From: Gp6-AA40 sp035263125
Lineage (GTDB): Bacteria; Acidobacteriota; Vicinamibacteria; Vicinamibacterales; UBA2999
Assembly (NCBI GenBank): GCA_035263125.1
Contig: DATFRP010000372.1
Location: 1-13,440 of the forward strand
Direction of reading: 5' to 3'
Length of the DNA: 13,440 nucleotides
Below the pieces are notes generated by a model. It searched no databases. It saw only the letters and a program-made list of their open reading frames with translations, and was not told the DNA's origin. This document shows positions 1 through 6,670 of the stretch, in pieces (the stretch's first letter is position 1; the number at the start of each line of letters is the position of its first letter). The position numbers were made by a program, and so were the translations under genes.

Positions 1-1233
1 TTCCAGGGGGCGGCACGGGCGCTGTCGACAGGAGTGGCACGTCATGCTGGCGTTGCTCTGACTGATCTTGAAGTCACCGGCCGTCCGGTGGCCTGGCACG
101 TCCAGCAGGCCACGCGGCTGATCGTTGACGGGGCCTACCACTTCGCGCCACCTGCGTCGACGAATGGACACGCCCAGGGGCGAGAGCACGGCGCGCGAGA
201 AATCGATCTTCTCGTACCCGGAAAGGTCACACCGGAACTGGAGCGCGCCGTCCTTCGCGGACAGGCCATCGCGGAAGGCATGGCGCTCGCCAGAGACCTC
301 GGCAATCTGCCCGGGAACATCTGCAATCCGTCCTACCTGGCGGCGACGGCGCGGACGATGGGACGTGAGTTTGGCTTCGACGTGGAAGTGCTCGAACGCC
401 ACGACATGGAGAAGCTCGGAATGGGCGCTGCGCTCGCCGTCGGAAGAGCCTCGGCGCAACCGTGCAAGTTCATCGTCATGAACTACGCGCGCGGAGGCGT
501 CAGCAGACCGATCGTCCTGGTGGGAAAAGGCGTCACCTTCGACTCGGGCGGCATCTCGCTGAAGCCCGGCGCCAACATGGACGAGATGAAGTTCGACATG
601 TGCGGCGCCGCCAGCGTGCTCGGTGCGATGAAAACGGCCGCCCGTCTGAAGCTGCCGCTCCACGTCGTCGGCCTCGTGCCGGCCGTCGAGAACATGCCGG
701 GGGGAAACGCCACACGGCCAGGCGACGTCGTGCGATCGATGTCGGGCCAGACGATCGAGATCCTCAACACTGATGCCGAAGGTCGACTGGCACTCGCGGA
801 CGCGTTGACGTACGCGGAACGGTACGATCCCGCGTGCGTGATCGACATCGCCACCCTGACGGGCGCGTGCGTGGTCGCGCTCGGCAACCTCACGAGCGGG
901 CTGTTCGCCAACGATGACGAGTTGGCGAGCGAGCTGCTCACGGCGGGCACCAATGCCGGCGATCGCGCGTGGCGGCTGCCGATGTTCCCCGAGTACAACG
1001 AACAGCTCAAGAGCAACTTCGCGGATATGAGCAATCTCGGCGGACAGCCGGCCGGATCGATCACGGCCGCGTGTTTTCTGGAGCGCTTCGCCAGGCACTA
1101 CAAGTGGGCACACCTCGACATCGCGGGCACGAGCTCGCGATCGGGCGACGCCAAAGGGGCGACCGGACGTCCGGTGCCGCTGCTCACCGACTTTCTGATC
1201 GGCCGCACGAGTCGCGTCGCCCGCGCGCACTGA
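1..1233 (+). CDS. pepA: Leucyl aminopeptidase, M17 family (5' partial)
   Basis: Cytosolic di-zinc aminopeptidase that removes N-terminal residues from peptides. The frame is open from base 1, so the gene enters from the left; the GTG at 34 is only the first start-like codon inside the window and lies within the N-terminal domain. Numbering from that GTG, the complete M17 catalytic set is present: K165 and D170 in GKGVTFDSGG, catalytic K177, D188, then NTDAEGRL with D247, E249 and catalytic R251. The spacing between all of these matches bovine lens leucine aminopeptidase exactly (constant offset of 85), which is strong evidence for an active enzyme. The C-terminal catalytic domain is complete and ends in TGRPVPLLTDFLIGR, typical of the family. 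The baeRF-like gene follows 27 bp downstream and is probably cotranscribed. Family assignment is very secure; the true start is not visible. Confidence 0.96.
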   Translation, partial: FQGAARALSTGVARHAGVALTDLEVTGRPVAWHVQQATRLIVDGAYHFAPPASTNGHAQGREHGAREIDLLVPGKVTPELERAVLRGQAIAEGMALARDLGNLPGNICNPSYLAATARTMGREFGFDVEVLERHDMEKLGMGAALAVGRASAQPCKFIVMNYARGGVSRPIVLVGKGVTFDSGGISLKPGANMDEMKFDMCGAASVLGAMKTAARLKLPLHVVGLVPAVENMPGGNATRPGDVVRSMSGQTIEILNTDAEGRLALADALTYAERYDPACVIDIATLTGACVVALGNLTSGLFANDDELASELLTAGTNAGDRAWRLPMFPEYNEQLKSNFADMSNLGGQPAGSITAACFLERFARHYKWAHLDIAGTSSRSGDAKGATGRPVPLLTDFLIGRTSRVARAH

Positions 1234-1260
1234 GCGTCGGAGCAGGGAGACCGATGCGCC

Positions 1261-2343
1261 ATGAACAGTCGCGATTTACGTGAGCTGCAACAGGTGCACG
1301 CGTATCCCTGCCTCACGATCACGCTGCCGATGCACCGGACCTCACCCGACAACAAACAGGATCCGATCCGGGTGAAGAATCTCGTGACCGAGGCGACGAA
1401 CCGGCTGCGGGACGAGTTCTCGAAGCGCGAGGTGGCGCCTCTGCTCGAGCGCCTCGACGCGCTCGTCGCCGAGATCGATTACAACCATGCGCTCGACGGC
1501 CTGGTGCTCGCGGTCAATCACGACATGGGACGCGAGTTCCCCCTGCCCTTTCCGCTGGCCGAGCGGGTCGTCATCGACGATACGTTCTTTACGCGCGATC
1601 TCGTGCATGCGCTCAACCGCATGCGGCGGTACTGGGTGCTCTCCTTGAGCGAGCAGCCGACGCGGTTGTACTCCGCCATGCGCGACGACCTCGAGGAGAT
1701 CACGACCGGCGACTTCCCGATGCGACACGCCGGCCCGGGCGGCGACACCCCGCTGCCCGGCGGCGAGGGCGTGAACCGATCGAGCTACCGTGACGATCGC
1801 CATCGGCAGTTCTTCCGCGACGTGGATCGCGCGTTCACGGCGTTCACGGCAGACGACCCGCTCCCGCTCGCGCTCGCCGGCGTCGACCGGCTGCAGTCGT
1901 TCTTTCGCGAGGTCTCAACCGGCACCGACATCATCGCGACGTTGCCGGGGAACTACGACCAGACGACGGCGCACGATCTGGGACGGCTCATCTGGCCGCG
2001 TGTCAGCGAAGGGTTTACGGCCAGACGACTCGAGGTGCTCGACGATCTCGGGACGGCCGTCGGCCAGCATCGGGCGGCGTCGACGCTCGGCGAGGTCTGG
2101 CATCTTGCCAGCGAGGGACGCGGCCGTCTCCTCGTCGTGGAGGAGGGCTATCACCAGCCTGGCCGACTCGGTGAGAGCGGCCAGCTGGATCTGCGCGTCG
2201 ACAACCCCACGGCGCCGGACGTCATGGATGACGCAATCGATGAAGTCATCACGATGGTGCTCGACAAAGGCGGCCGTGTCGTGTTCGTCGAAAACGGAGA
2301 ACTGGCGCAGCACGATCGCATCGCATTGATATTGCGATACTGA
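1261..2343 (+). CDS. baeRF-superfamily (bacterial eRF1-like) protein
   Basis: 360-residue soluble protein, no signal peptide or membrane segment. The N-terminal block AYPCLTITLPMHRTSPDNKQ (residues 15-34) followed by an IRVKNLV helix, and the C-terminal block GGRVVFVENGELAQHDRIAL then ILRY (337-360), are what I know from a family of bacterial proteins with eRF1-like architecture (baeRF), often mislabelled 'chemotaxis protein' in databases. The C-terminal part would match the L7Ae-like third domain of eRF1. Known for the superfamily: predicted ribosome-associated or RNA-related roles, largely untested. The ATG at 1261 is preceded by a purine-rich AGGGAGA about 12 bases upstream; another ATG at 1254 is out of frame. 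It lies 27 bp after the aminopeptidase stop, so an operon is likely. Exact biochemical function is unknown; the subfamily is my recollection and needs a profile search. Confidence 0.72.
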   Translation: MNSRDLRELQQVHAYPCLTITLPMHRTSPDNKQDPIRVKNLVTEATNRLRDEFSKREVAPLLERLDALVAEIDYNHALDGLVLAVNHDMGREFPLPFPLAERVVIDDTFFTRDLVHALNRMRRYWVLSLSEQPTRLYSAMRDDLEEITTGDFPMRHAGPGGDTPLPGGEGVNRSSYRDDRHRQFFRDVDRAFTAFTADDPLPLALAGVDRLQSFFREVSTGTDIIATLPGNYDQTTAHDLGRLIWPRVSEGFTARRLEVLDDLGTAVGQHRAASTLGEVWHLASEGRGRLLVVEEGYHQPGRLGESGQLDLRVDNPTAPDVMDDAIDEVITMVLDKGGRVVFVENGELAQHDRIALILRY

Positions 2344-2350
2344 GCCGGCG

Positions 2351-2358
2351 GGAGGTGA
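2351..2358 (+). promoter_or_regulatory. Strong Shine-Dalgarno before small ORF
   Basis: GGAGGTGA lies 8 bp after the baeRF stop codon and its GGAGG core is 6 bases ahead of the GTG at 2362. It is the best ribosome binding site in the window, and it is the main reason to take the short basic ORF seriously. Confidence 0.45.
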
Positions 2359-2361
2359 GGA

Positions 2362-2568
2362 GTGAGCAAGAGCAAGAGTCAGAGCAAGAGTCAGAGCAAG
2401 AAGCATGTCGGCGATGTGCTCGGCATCAGCAGTACGCGTTTCCGGGCCGACAGACCTCGCGCGACGAAGGACCGCGGTGGCAACCCGAAGGGGATTGAGC
2501 TTCCCCGCAGGCGCAGCACCATGAGGCCCGCCCGGGTCGTCGGGGGCGTGCGAGGACGTGGTCACTAG
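2362..2568 (+). CDS. Small very basic hypothetical protein (doubtful)
   Basis: 68 codons starting at GTG, 18 bp after the baeRF stop. I do not recognise it. The product is rich in Lys, Arg and Ser and has a low-complexity start (SKSKSQSKSQSKK) encoded by a 12-bp tandem repeat; the rest (for example RFRADRPRATKDRGG, RRRSTMRPARVVGGVRGRG) is strongly cationic, as in nucleic-acid-binding tails or in random GC-rich DNA. In favour: a near-perfect ribosome binding site and placement directly behind a cotranscribed gene. Against: biased composition, no recognisable domain, and Arg-rich translations that are common in noncoding frames here. If it is not a gene, 2344-2685 is a 342-bp intergenic stretch holding only the tandem repeat. 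Confidence 0.3.
   Translation: MSKSKSQSKSQSKKHVGDVLGISSTRFRADRPRATKDRGGNPKGIELPRRRSTMRPARVVGGVRGRGH
2365..2400 (+). repeat. 12-bp tandem repeat (AGCAAGAGTCAG)
   Basis: AGCAAG at 2365-2370 is followed by two perfect copies of AGCAAGAGTCAG (2371-2382 and 2383-2394) and a further AGCAAG (2395-2400). The unit length is a multiple of three, so copy-number change would not shift the overlapping small ORF. The composition (A/G-rich on this strand) differs from the surrounding GC-balanced coding DNA. Confidence 0.85.
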
Positions 2569-2675
2569 CCGCAGATCATGGTCCCTGACAGGAGCCCAAC
2601 GCACCCGTCCCGACGCGCCGGCGATGCGGCGCTGGCCAGCGGCCAGGTCGTATTCGATCGCCGTCGGCACCCGCC

Positions 2676-2680
2676 GGAGA
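2676..2680 (+). promoter_or_regulatory. Ribosome binding site deciding AI-2E transporter start
   Basis: GGAGA lies 5 bases before GTG 2686 and 11 before ATG 2692. The frame also has an ATG at 2578, but no Shine-Dalgarno sequence precedes it. Confidence 0.45.
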
Positions 2681-2685
2681 CGGGC

Positions 2686-3726
2686 GTGGCGATGGCCGCC
2701 CTGAACCACGCGGCGATCGCCGGTCTGGTGGCGCTGATCGTGTATCTCCTCATCGTCGGCCAGCCGATCCTGCTTCCGCTCGTGATCGCTGGCTTCGCGA
2801 CCTATCTGATCAACGCATTGGCGGCATTGAGCTACAGGATCCGGATCGGCGGGCGGACGCTGCCGGCGACGGTGCGGTTCGCCGGGGCCATCGTCATCAT
2901 GCTGCTGTTGTCGTGGCTCGTCGTGAAGCTTCTGACACGCAACATCACGCAGGTCGTGGCTGCGGCACCGTTGTACGAACAGAACCTGCAGAAGTTCATC
3001 ACGCTGGCCGCCGACTGGGTCGGTCTCGAAGAGGTGCCTCAGGCGCGCGCGTATCTCGAGAGCGTGAAGATCACCAACGTCTTCCGCAGTCTGGCAGGAA
3101 CTCTCACGGGCCTGATCGGCAGTTTGGGAGCGGTCGCCATCTATACCGTGTTCCTGCTGCTGGAGCAGCACAATTTTCCCAAGAAGATCGCGGCCCTCGT
3201 CCATGATCCCGAACGGGAGGCACTCGTCCATCGCATCTTCGAACGGATCGGGACAGAGATTCAGACCTACGTCTGGCTCAAGACGCTGATCAGCGCCGCC
3301 ACCGGCATTGCCTGCTACGTCGTCATGAAGACGGTCGGCCTCGACATGGCTGCGTTCTGGGCGCTCCTGATCTTCGGCTTGAACTACATCCCGTACATCG
3401 GCCCGTGGCTGGGCGTGATCTTCCCCGCCTTCCTGGCCCTCGTGCAGTTCGGCACGCTGACACCGTTTCTGGTCACCACCGGTCTACTGGCGCTGATTCA
3501 GTTCGTTGGCGGCAGCATCATCGAGCCGCGATTGATGGGCACGGGGCTCAACATCAGCCCGGTGGTGATGCTGCTTGCGCTCTCGGTCTGGGGAACGGTC
3601 TGGGGCATCGTCGGCATGTTCCTGGCCGTGCCGCTGATGGTCGTCGTCATGATCGTCTGCTCGCACGTGAAGGCCACGCGCGGAATCGCGGTGCTCATGT
3701 CGGCGAACGGGGAGTTGCGGACGTGA
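2686..3726 (+). CDS. AI-2E family transporter (YdiK/PerM-type membrane protein)
   Basis: About 346 residues, an integral inner-membrane protein of the AI-2E transporter (formerly UPF0118/DUF20) family. Hydrophobic segments start at once (HAAIAGLVALIVYLLIVGQP, then a second pair around FAGAIVIMLLLSWLVVKL). A soluble loop follows, and then the C-terminal membrane block. Family hallmarks are FGLNYIPYIGPWLGVIFPA, IIEPRLMGTGLNISPVVMLL and WGIVGMFLAVPLMVV. Members export the AI-2 signal (TqsA) or act in ion or other solute efflux; the substrate cannot be told from sequence. I chose GTG 2686 because GGAGA lies 5 bases upstream; ATG 2692 is a close alternative. The ATG at 2578 would add 36 mostly hydrophilic, Arg-rich residues atypical of the family and has no ribosome binding site. 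The 3' end overlaps the convergent BrkB-family gene by 32 bp. Confidence 0.9.
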   Translation: MAMAALNHAAIAGLVALIVYLLIVGQPILLPLVIAGFATYLINALAALSYRIRIGGRTLPATVRFAGAIVIMLLLSWLVVKLLTRNITQVVAAAPLYEQNLQKFITLAADWVGLEEVPQARAYLESVKITNVFRSLAGTLTGLIGSLGAVAIYTVFLLLEQHNFPKKIAALVHDPEREALVHRIFERIGTEIQTYVWLKTLISAATGIACYVVMKTVGLDMAAFWALLIFGLNYIPYIGPWLGVIFPAFLALVQFGTLTPFLVTTGLLALIQFVGGSIIEPRLMGTGLNISPVVMLLALSVWGTVWGIVGMFLAVPLMVVVMIVCSHVKATRGIAVLMSANGELRT

Positions 3727-4573
3727 CATCGGCGTACACCACCTTGCACAGCTCGGCTCCGTAGAACAGCAACTGACACACCACGTTGATCCACAGCATG
3801 AGTGCCAGCACACTGCCGAACGCGCCAGGAGCGCCTCGGCCTTGTCCGAGCAGACCTCCGAAGAACACGAGCGCCTCGGCGCTGATGATCCAGCCAGCCG
3901 TGCTGAACGCCGTCGCGAGCCAGACATGGCGCCACTGGAGGCGAACTGGTGGCAGCGCGAGGAAGAGGAGCGCGAACGTGAGCGCCACGATAATGATCGG
4001 CCCGGCGAGCCCGATGAATATCCCCGCCGCAGAATCGACCAGCGGCAGCTCGCTGAAGTAGCGCGTCGCCCATTGAATGCCCGCCATCAGCACCAGCGCG
4101 GTGAGGAAGAATGCCCCTCCGAGAATCACAATCAGGAACGCAATCGCCTTCTCCAGGAACGTCGCACGCAGCACGACGAGCAGAGTCCCCGATACGATCG
4201 GCGGCGCGTGCTTCCAGATCGCACGGAAGGTCAGCCGCAGATGCGCAACCAGTGTGGACGCGGTCACGAACAGGCCGGCCAGACTGATGACGGTGGCGAC
4301 GACGGAGCCCCGCTGCACCTGCTCGAACATCTGGTTGAGCAACATGCGCAGCGGCATGCCGAAGTTGGTCTGAACTGCGTCGAGCAGCTGCTGTTCGAGC
4401 GCCCCCGCGAAGTCCGAGAACTGCAGGAGCAGCCCGATCACGCCGAGCAGCAGCAAGAGAAACGGCACCACAGAGATGAGCGCGTAATACACCATCGCCA
4501 CCGCGAAGTAGCGCGCGTAGTCGCGCTCGTACTCGACCCAGGCCCTACGCAACACATCGCCGGACGCACGCAC
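3695..4573 (-). CDS. YihY/BrkB family inner-membrane protein
   Basis: About 292 residues from the GTG at 4573, matching the usual family length near 290. Six hydrophobic segments are visible: FAVAMVYYALISVVPFLLLL (the family's AxxxYxxxxxxPFLLLL signature helix), VVATVISLAGLFVTA, AFLIVILGGAFFLTALVLM, IFIGLAGPIIIVALTFALLF, WLATAFSTAGWIISAEALVF and VLALMLWINVVCQLLFYGAE. YihY/BrkB proteins were once annotated as ribonuclease BN or serum-resistance factors; their role is unsettled, and transport or envelope function is suspected. The frame stays open to a TTG at 4684, but that codon lies inside the inverted-repeat element. GTG 4573 has GGGGGA 11 bases upstream and gives a family-like N-terminus (a short basic helix before the first membrane segment). 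TTG 4630 is a third option. The 3' end overlaps the convergent AI-2E transporter gene. Confidence 0.9.
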   Translation of the reverse strand: MRASGDVLRRAWVEYERDYARYFAVAMVYYALISVVPFLLLLLGVIGLLLQFSDFAGALEQQLLDAVQTNFGMPLRMLLNQMFEQVQRGSVVATVISLAGLFVTASTLVAHLRLTFRAIWKHAPPIVSGTLLVVLRATFLEKAIAFLIVILGGAFFLTALVLMAGIQWATRYFSELPLVDSAAGIFIGLAGPIIIVALTFALLFLALPPVRLQWRHVWLATAFSTAGWIISAEALVFFGGLLGQGRGAPGAFGSVLALMLWINVVCQLLFYGAELCKVVYADVTSATPRSPT

Positions 4574-4584
4574 ACGCTGCGATA

Positions 4585-4590
4585 TCCCCC
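4585..4590 (-). promoter_or_regulatory. Putative ribosome binding site of BrkB-family gene
   Basis: On the minus strand GGGGGA lies 11 bases ahead of the GTG at 4573. It supports that start over the TTG codons at 4630 and 4684, which lack a clear Shine-Dalgarno sequence. Confidence 0.35.
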
Positions 4591-4653
4591 AGCGCCACCA
4601 GCTCGATGTTCCAACCAGCTTCGTTCCCAAGTGAGCTCGCTCGCAGAATTCAG

Positions 4654-4688
4654 CGGAGCACAGTCGTGTGTGGAACAGCGGCAATCCC
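4654..4688 (+). repeat. Left terminal inverted repeat (35 bp)
   Basis: It starts CGGAGCACAGTCGTGTG and ends GGCAATCCC, and pairs with 4827-4861. Just outside it, 4642-4655 (CGCAGAATTCAGCG) is an imperfect palindrome around GAATTC that has no counterpart beyond the right arm. Confidence 0.85.
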
Positions 4689-4826
4689 TAGAGGAGACGC
4701 GATCAGCGAAGAACCTAAAAACGCGCTGAAGGGAGCCCTCACGGCAAGATCCTCGCAATCAGCTCGGAAGATAAACGTGGGCTTCCGGGATGGATCCGTA
4801 AGCGCGTTTTTTCCGCGTCGCCGATC

Positions 4827-4861
4827 GGGATTGCCGGTGTTCCACACACGACTGTGCTCCG
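4827..4861 (-). repeat. Right terminal inverted repeat (35 bp)
   Basis: The plus strand reads GGGATTGCCGG...GTGCTCCG, the reverse complement of the left arm except for one base. The arm ends 2 bp before the aspA stop codon complement (CTA at 4864-4866). Confidence 0.85.
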
Positions 4862-4863
4862 GA

Positions 4864-5580
4864 CTAATGGCTGGTCAGCTTTGCAGGCGTGAGCATCTCG
4901 GTCACCTGCTCGCGCGTCATCAGGCCCGACGGCACGACGAGGTCAGCGATGTTCGCGTTGGTGGCCAGCGCCTCTTTCGCAAGCTTTGACGCGGCGGCAT
5001 AGCCGATGTGCGGGATGAGCGCGGTGATCACGCCGACGAACGACCCGGTCTGCTCGGCGAGACGCTTCCTGTTTGCCGTGACGCCTTCGACGCAGTTCAC
5101 CCGCAACGTCTCGAGCGCCGCCGTCGTCCACAACAGGCCTTCGAACAGCATGTGGGTCATGACCGGGCCGAACGCGTTGAGCTGCAGCTGTCCGGCCTCG
5201 GCAGCCATCGTCATCGTCACATCGTTGCCCGCGACCACGAACGCCACCTCGTTCACGACTTCGGGAATCACCGGGTTGACCTTGCCCGGCATGATGCTCG
5301 ACCCCGCCTGTCGCGGAGGAAGGTTGATCTCGCCAAGCCCGGCCTGCGGCCCCGAGCCGAGCAGCCGCAGATCATTGCAGATCAGATCGGCATACGCCGA
5401 AATCGGGCGGCCGCTGATGGCGAAGTCGTCGAGCGCGCGCGCGACATTGATCCCCCAGTAGGCGTCGGCGGGAATCTGCTTCGAGGCGAGATTGTCGGTT
5501 TCGGTACGGGTCGGACCCGTCTTCGTTTCGAACGGGCGTCTGACATGGTGGACTGCGCGGCGTGCCTGTTCGTCGAGCAT
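4864..5580 (-). pseudogene. aspA: Aspartate ammonia-lyase with large in-frame internal deletion
   Basis: The ends are clearly aspartase (L-aspartate to fumarate plus ammonia). Residues 24-66 (TRTETDNLASKQIPADAYWG through GRPISAYADL) match the N-terminus. Residues 67-238 match the C-terminal third, with KICNDLRLL-type sequence (here ICNDLRLL), GLGEINLPP, the signature loop GSSIMPGKVNP (93-103) and MAAEAGQLQLN. Between I67 and its neighbours about 245 residues are missing compared with E. coli AspA as I recall it (about 470 residues). The lost part holds the Thr/Ser/Asn substrate-binding segments and the catalytic-helix region with the conserved His, so activity is not expected, although the catalytic Ser loop remains. 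No stop or frameshift follows the junction, so the loss is recent or is an assembly collapse. ATG 5580, 16 bp after the asparaginase stop, is preceded by GAGGGG; the in-frame start at 5628 would overlap that gene. Confidence 0.87.
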
Positions 5581-5596
5581 GGGGCCCCTCGATGGA

Positions 5597-6649
5597 TCAG
5601 TAGCGGTAGAAGGCGTCTTGAATCGCACTCGCGTCCATGCCTCTGAGCAGGCAGAGTTGAAGCAGCACGCGACTCTTCTGCGGATTGAGCTGATCGGCGG
5701 CGACCGATCCCACGACGTCGTCGTTCATCTCGATGTTCCGGCCGACGTCGCCGCTCATCACGCGCGTGCTGCGCACGACGACGACGCCCGCGGCCGACGC
5801 GTCTGCGAGCGCGTAAGCGGTGTCGGTAGACACGTTGCCGTTGCCCATGCCAGCCATCACGATGCCGCGCGCCCCGAGAGACACGCTCGCGCGAACCAGA
5901 TCGGCGGGCATGTTGGAATACGCGTAGAGGATGTCGACACGTGGCAGATGTTCGACGCCGTCGATTGAAAACTCCGAACCGGTCGTATGCAGGCGGGTCG
6001 GACGACGGAAGTAGCGGATGCGTCCGTAGCTCACCGTTCCCAGCAGCCCCGGACCAGGCGAGATGAACGTCTGCACGTCGGTGGTGTTCGACTTCGTCAC
6101 ATCGCGCGCGCTGTGGAGATCGTCGTTGATGGCGACGATCGCGCCACGCCCGCGCGCACCGGGATCGGCAGCGACGGCGACGGCGTTGTACAGATTCAGC
6201 GGACCATCCGCACTCAACGCCGTGGAGGGACGCATCGCACCCGTCAGCACGACAGGCCGATCGCTCTTCACCACAAGATGGAGGAAGTAGCCTGTCTCTT
6301 CTGTCGTGTCGGTGCCGTGCGTGATGACGACACCATCGGCTTCATCCGCCTCGAGGAGCTCGTTGACACGCGCAGCCAGCTTGAGCCAGAGGTCGCCGTT
6401 CATATCCTGGCTGCCGACCTGCGCGAGCTGCTCGCCACGCAGATGCGCGAGCGACTGCATACCCGGCACCGCCGCGAGCAGCGCGCCCACGCCGACTTCA
6501 CCGGAGCGATACCCCTCGTCCACTTCCGAGCCGGCCTGACCCGCGATGGTGCCTCCCGTGGCGAGCACATGCACGCGCGAGACCGCCGCGACTGTCGTGA
6601 CCGTCCGTGGAATTCCTTCGTGCACGCTTCCCATGTTGTTGGCGCCCAT
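5597..6649 (-). CDS. L-asparaginase, type II-like
   Basis: 350 residues; hydrolyses L-asparagine to L-aspartate and ammonia. Both asparaginase signatures are intact: ATGGTIAG with nucleophile T34 and Y47 (equivalent to T12 and Y25 of E. coli AnsB), S80 (S58), then HGTDTTEETGYF with T113 and D114 (T89, D90), and K186 in DVTKSNT (K162). GAMRPSTALSADGPLNLYNA is also typical. The N-terminus before the first core strand is only about 25 residues and shows no clear signal peptide, so unlike the periplasmic E. coli type II enzyme it may be cytoplasmic; a misplaced start could hide one, but the upstream gap to pepT is only 21 bp. It sits between pepT and aspA in a cluster that converts peptides and Asn to Asp and fumarate, like the Bacillus ansAB operon. 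No gene symbol is given because ansA and ansB mean different enzymes in different species. Confidence 0.94.
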   Translation of the reverse strand: MGANNMGSVHEGIPRTVTTVAAVSRVHVLATGGTIAGQAGSEVDEGYRSGEVGVGALLAAVPGMQSLAHLRGEQLAQVGSQDMNGDLWLKLAARVNELLEADEADGVVITHGTDTTEETGYFLHLVVKSDRPVVLTGAMRPSTALSADGPLNLYNAVAVAADPGARGRGAIVAINDDLHSARDVTKSNTTDVQTFISPGPGLLGTVSYGRIRYFRRPTRLHTTGSEFSIDGVEHLPRVDILYAYSNMPADLVRASVSLGARGIVMAGMGNGNVSTDTAYALADASAAGVVVVRSTRVMSGDVGRNIEMNDDVVGSVAADQLNPQKSRVLLQLCLLRGMDASAIQDAFYRY

Positions 6650-6670
6650 GTCGCCAGCCTAAACGCTGCA

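Larger units (their letters stand above)
4654..4861. mobile_element. 208-bp inverted-repeat element (MITE-like)
   Basis: The outer 35 bases (4654-4688) are the reverse complement of 4827-4861 with a single mismatch (34 of 35). A second, inner pair, 4717-4727 (AAAAACGCGCT) and 4801-4811 (AGCGCGTTTTT), is a perfect 11-bp inverted repeat, and a GCGTC stretch just inside the outer arms is also shared. The interior has no convincing ORF. Such a structure suits a miniature inverted-repeat transposable element or a large palindromic intergenic repeat; the transcript of either strand could fold into a long hairpin. It sits between the BrkB-family gene and aspA and ends 2 bp from the aspA stop codon. 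No clear target-site duplication was seen, so mobility is inference. It could instead work as a bidirectional terminator. Confidence 0.7.

Noticed and set aside
2365..2400. Possible CRISPR or iteron-type array
   Set aside because: The copies are contiguous, only 12 bp long and without spacers, and no cas or replication gene is near.
2334..2406. Signal-peptide-like minus-strand translation (MLLALTLALTLALA)
   Set aside because: It is the reverse reading of the 12-bp tandem repeat; the hydrophobic run comes from the repeat, not from a secreted protein.
1915..3231. Long minus-strand frame of 438 codons
   Set aside because: It lies opposite the baeRF and AI-2E genes, is rich in Arg, Asp and His without domains, and is a typical GC-rich antisense shadow.
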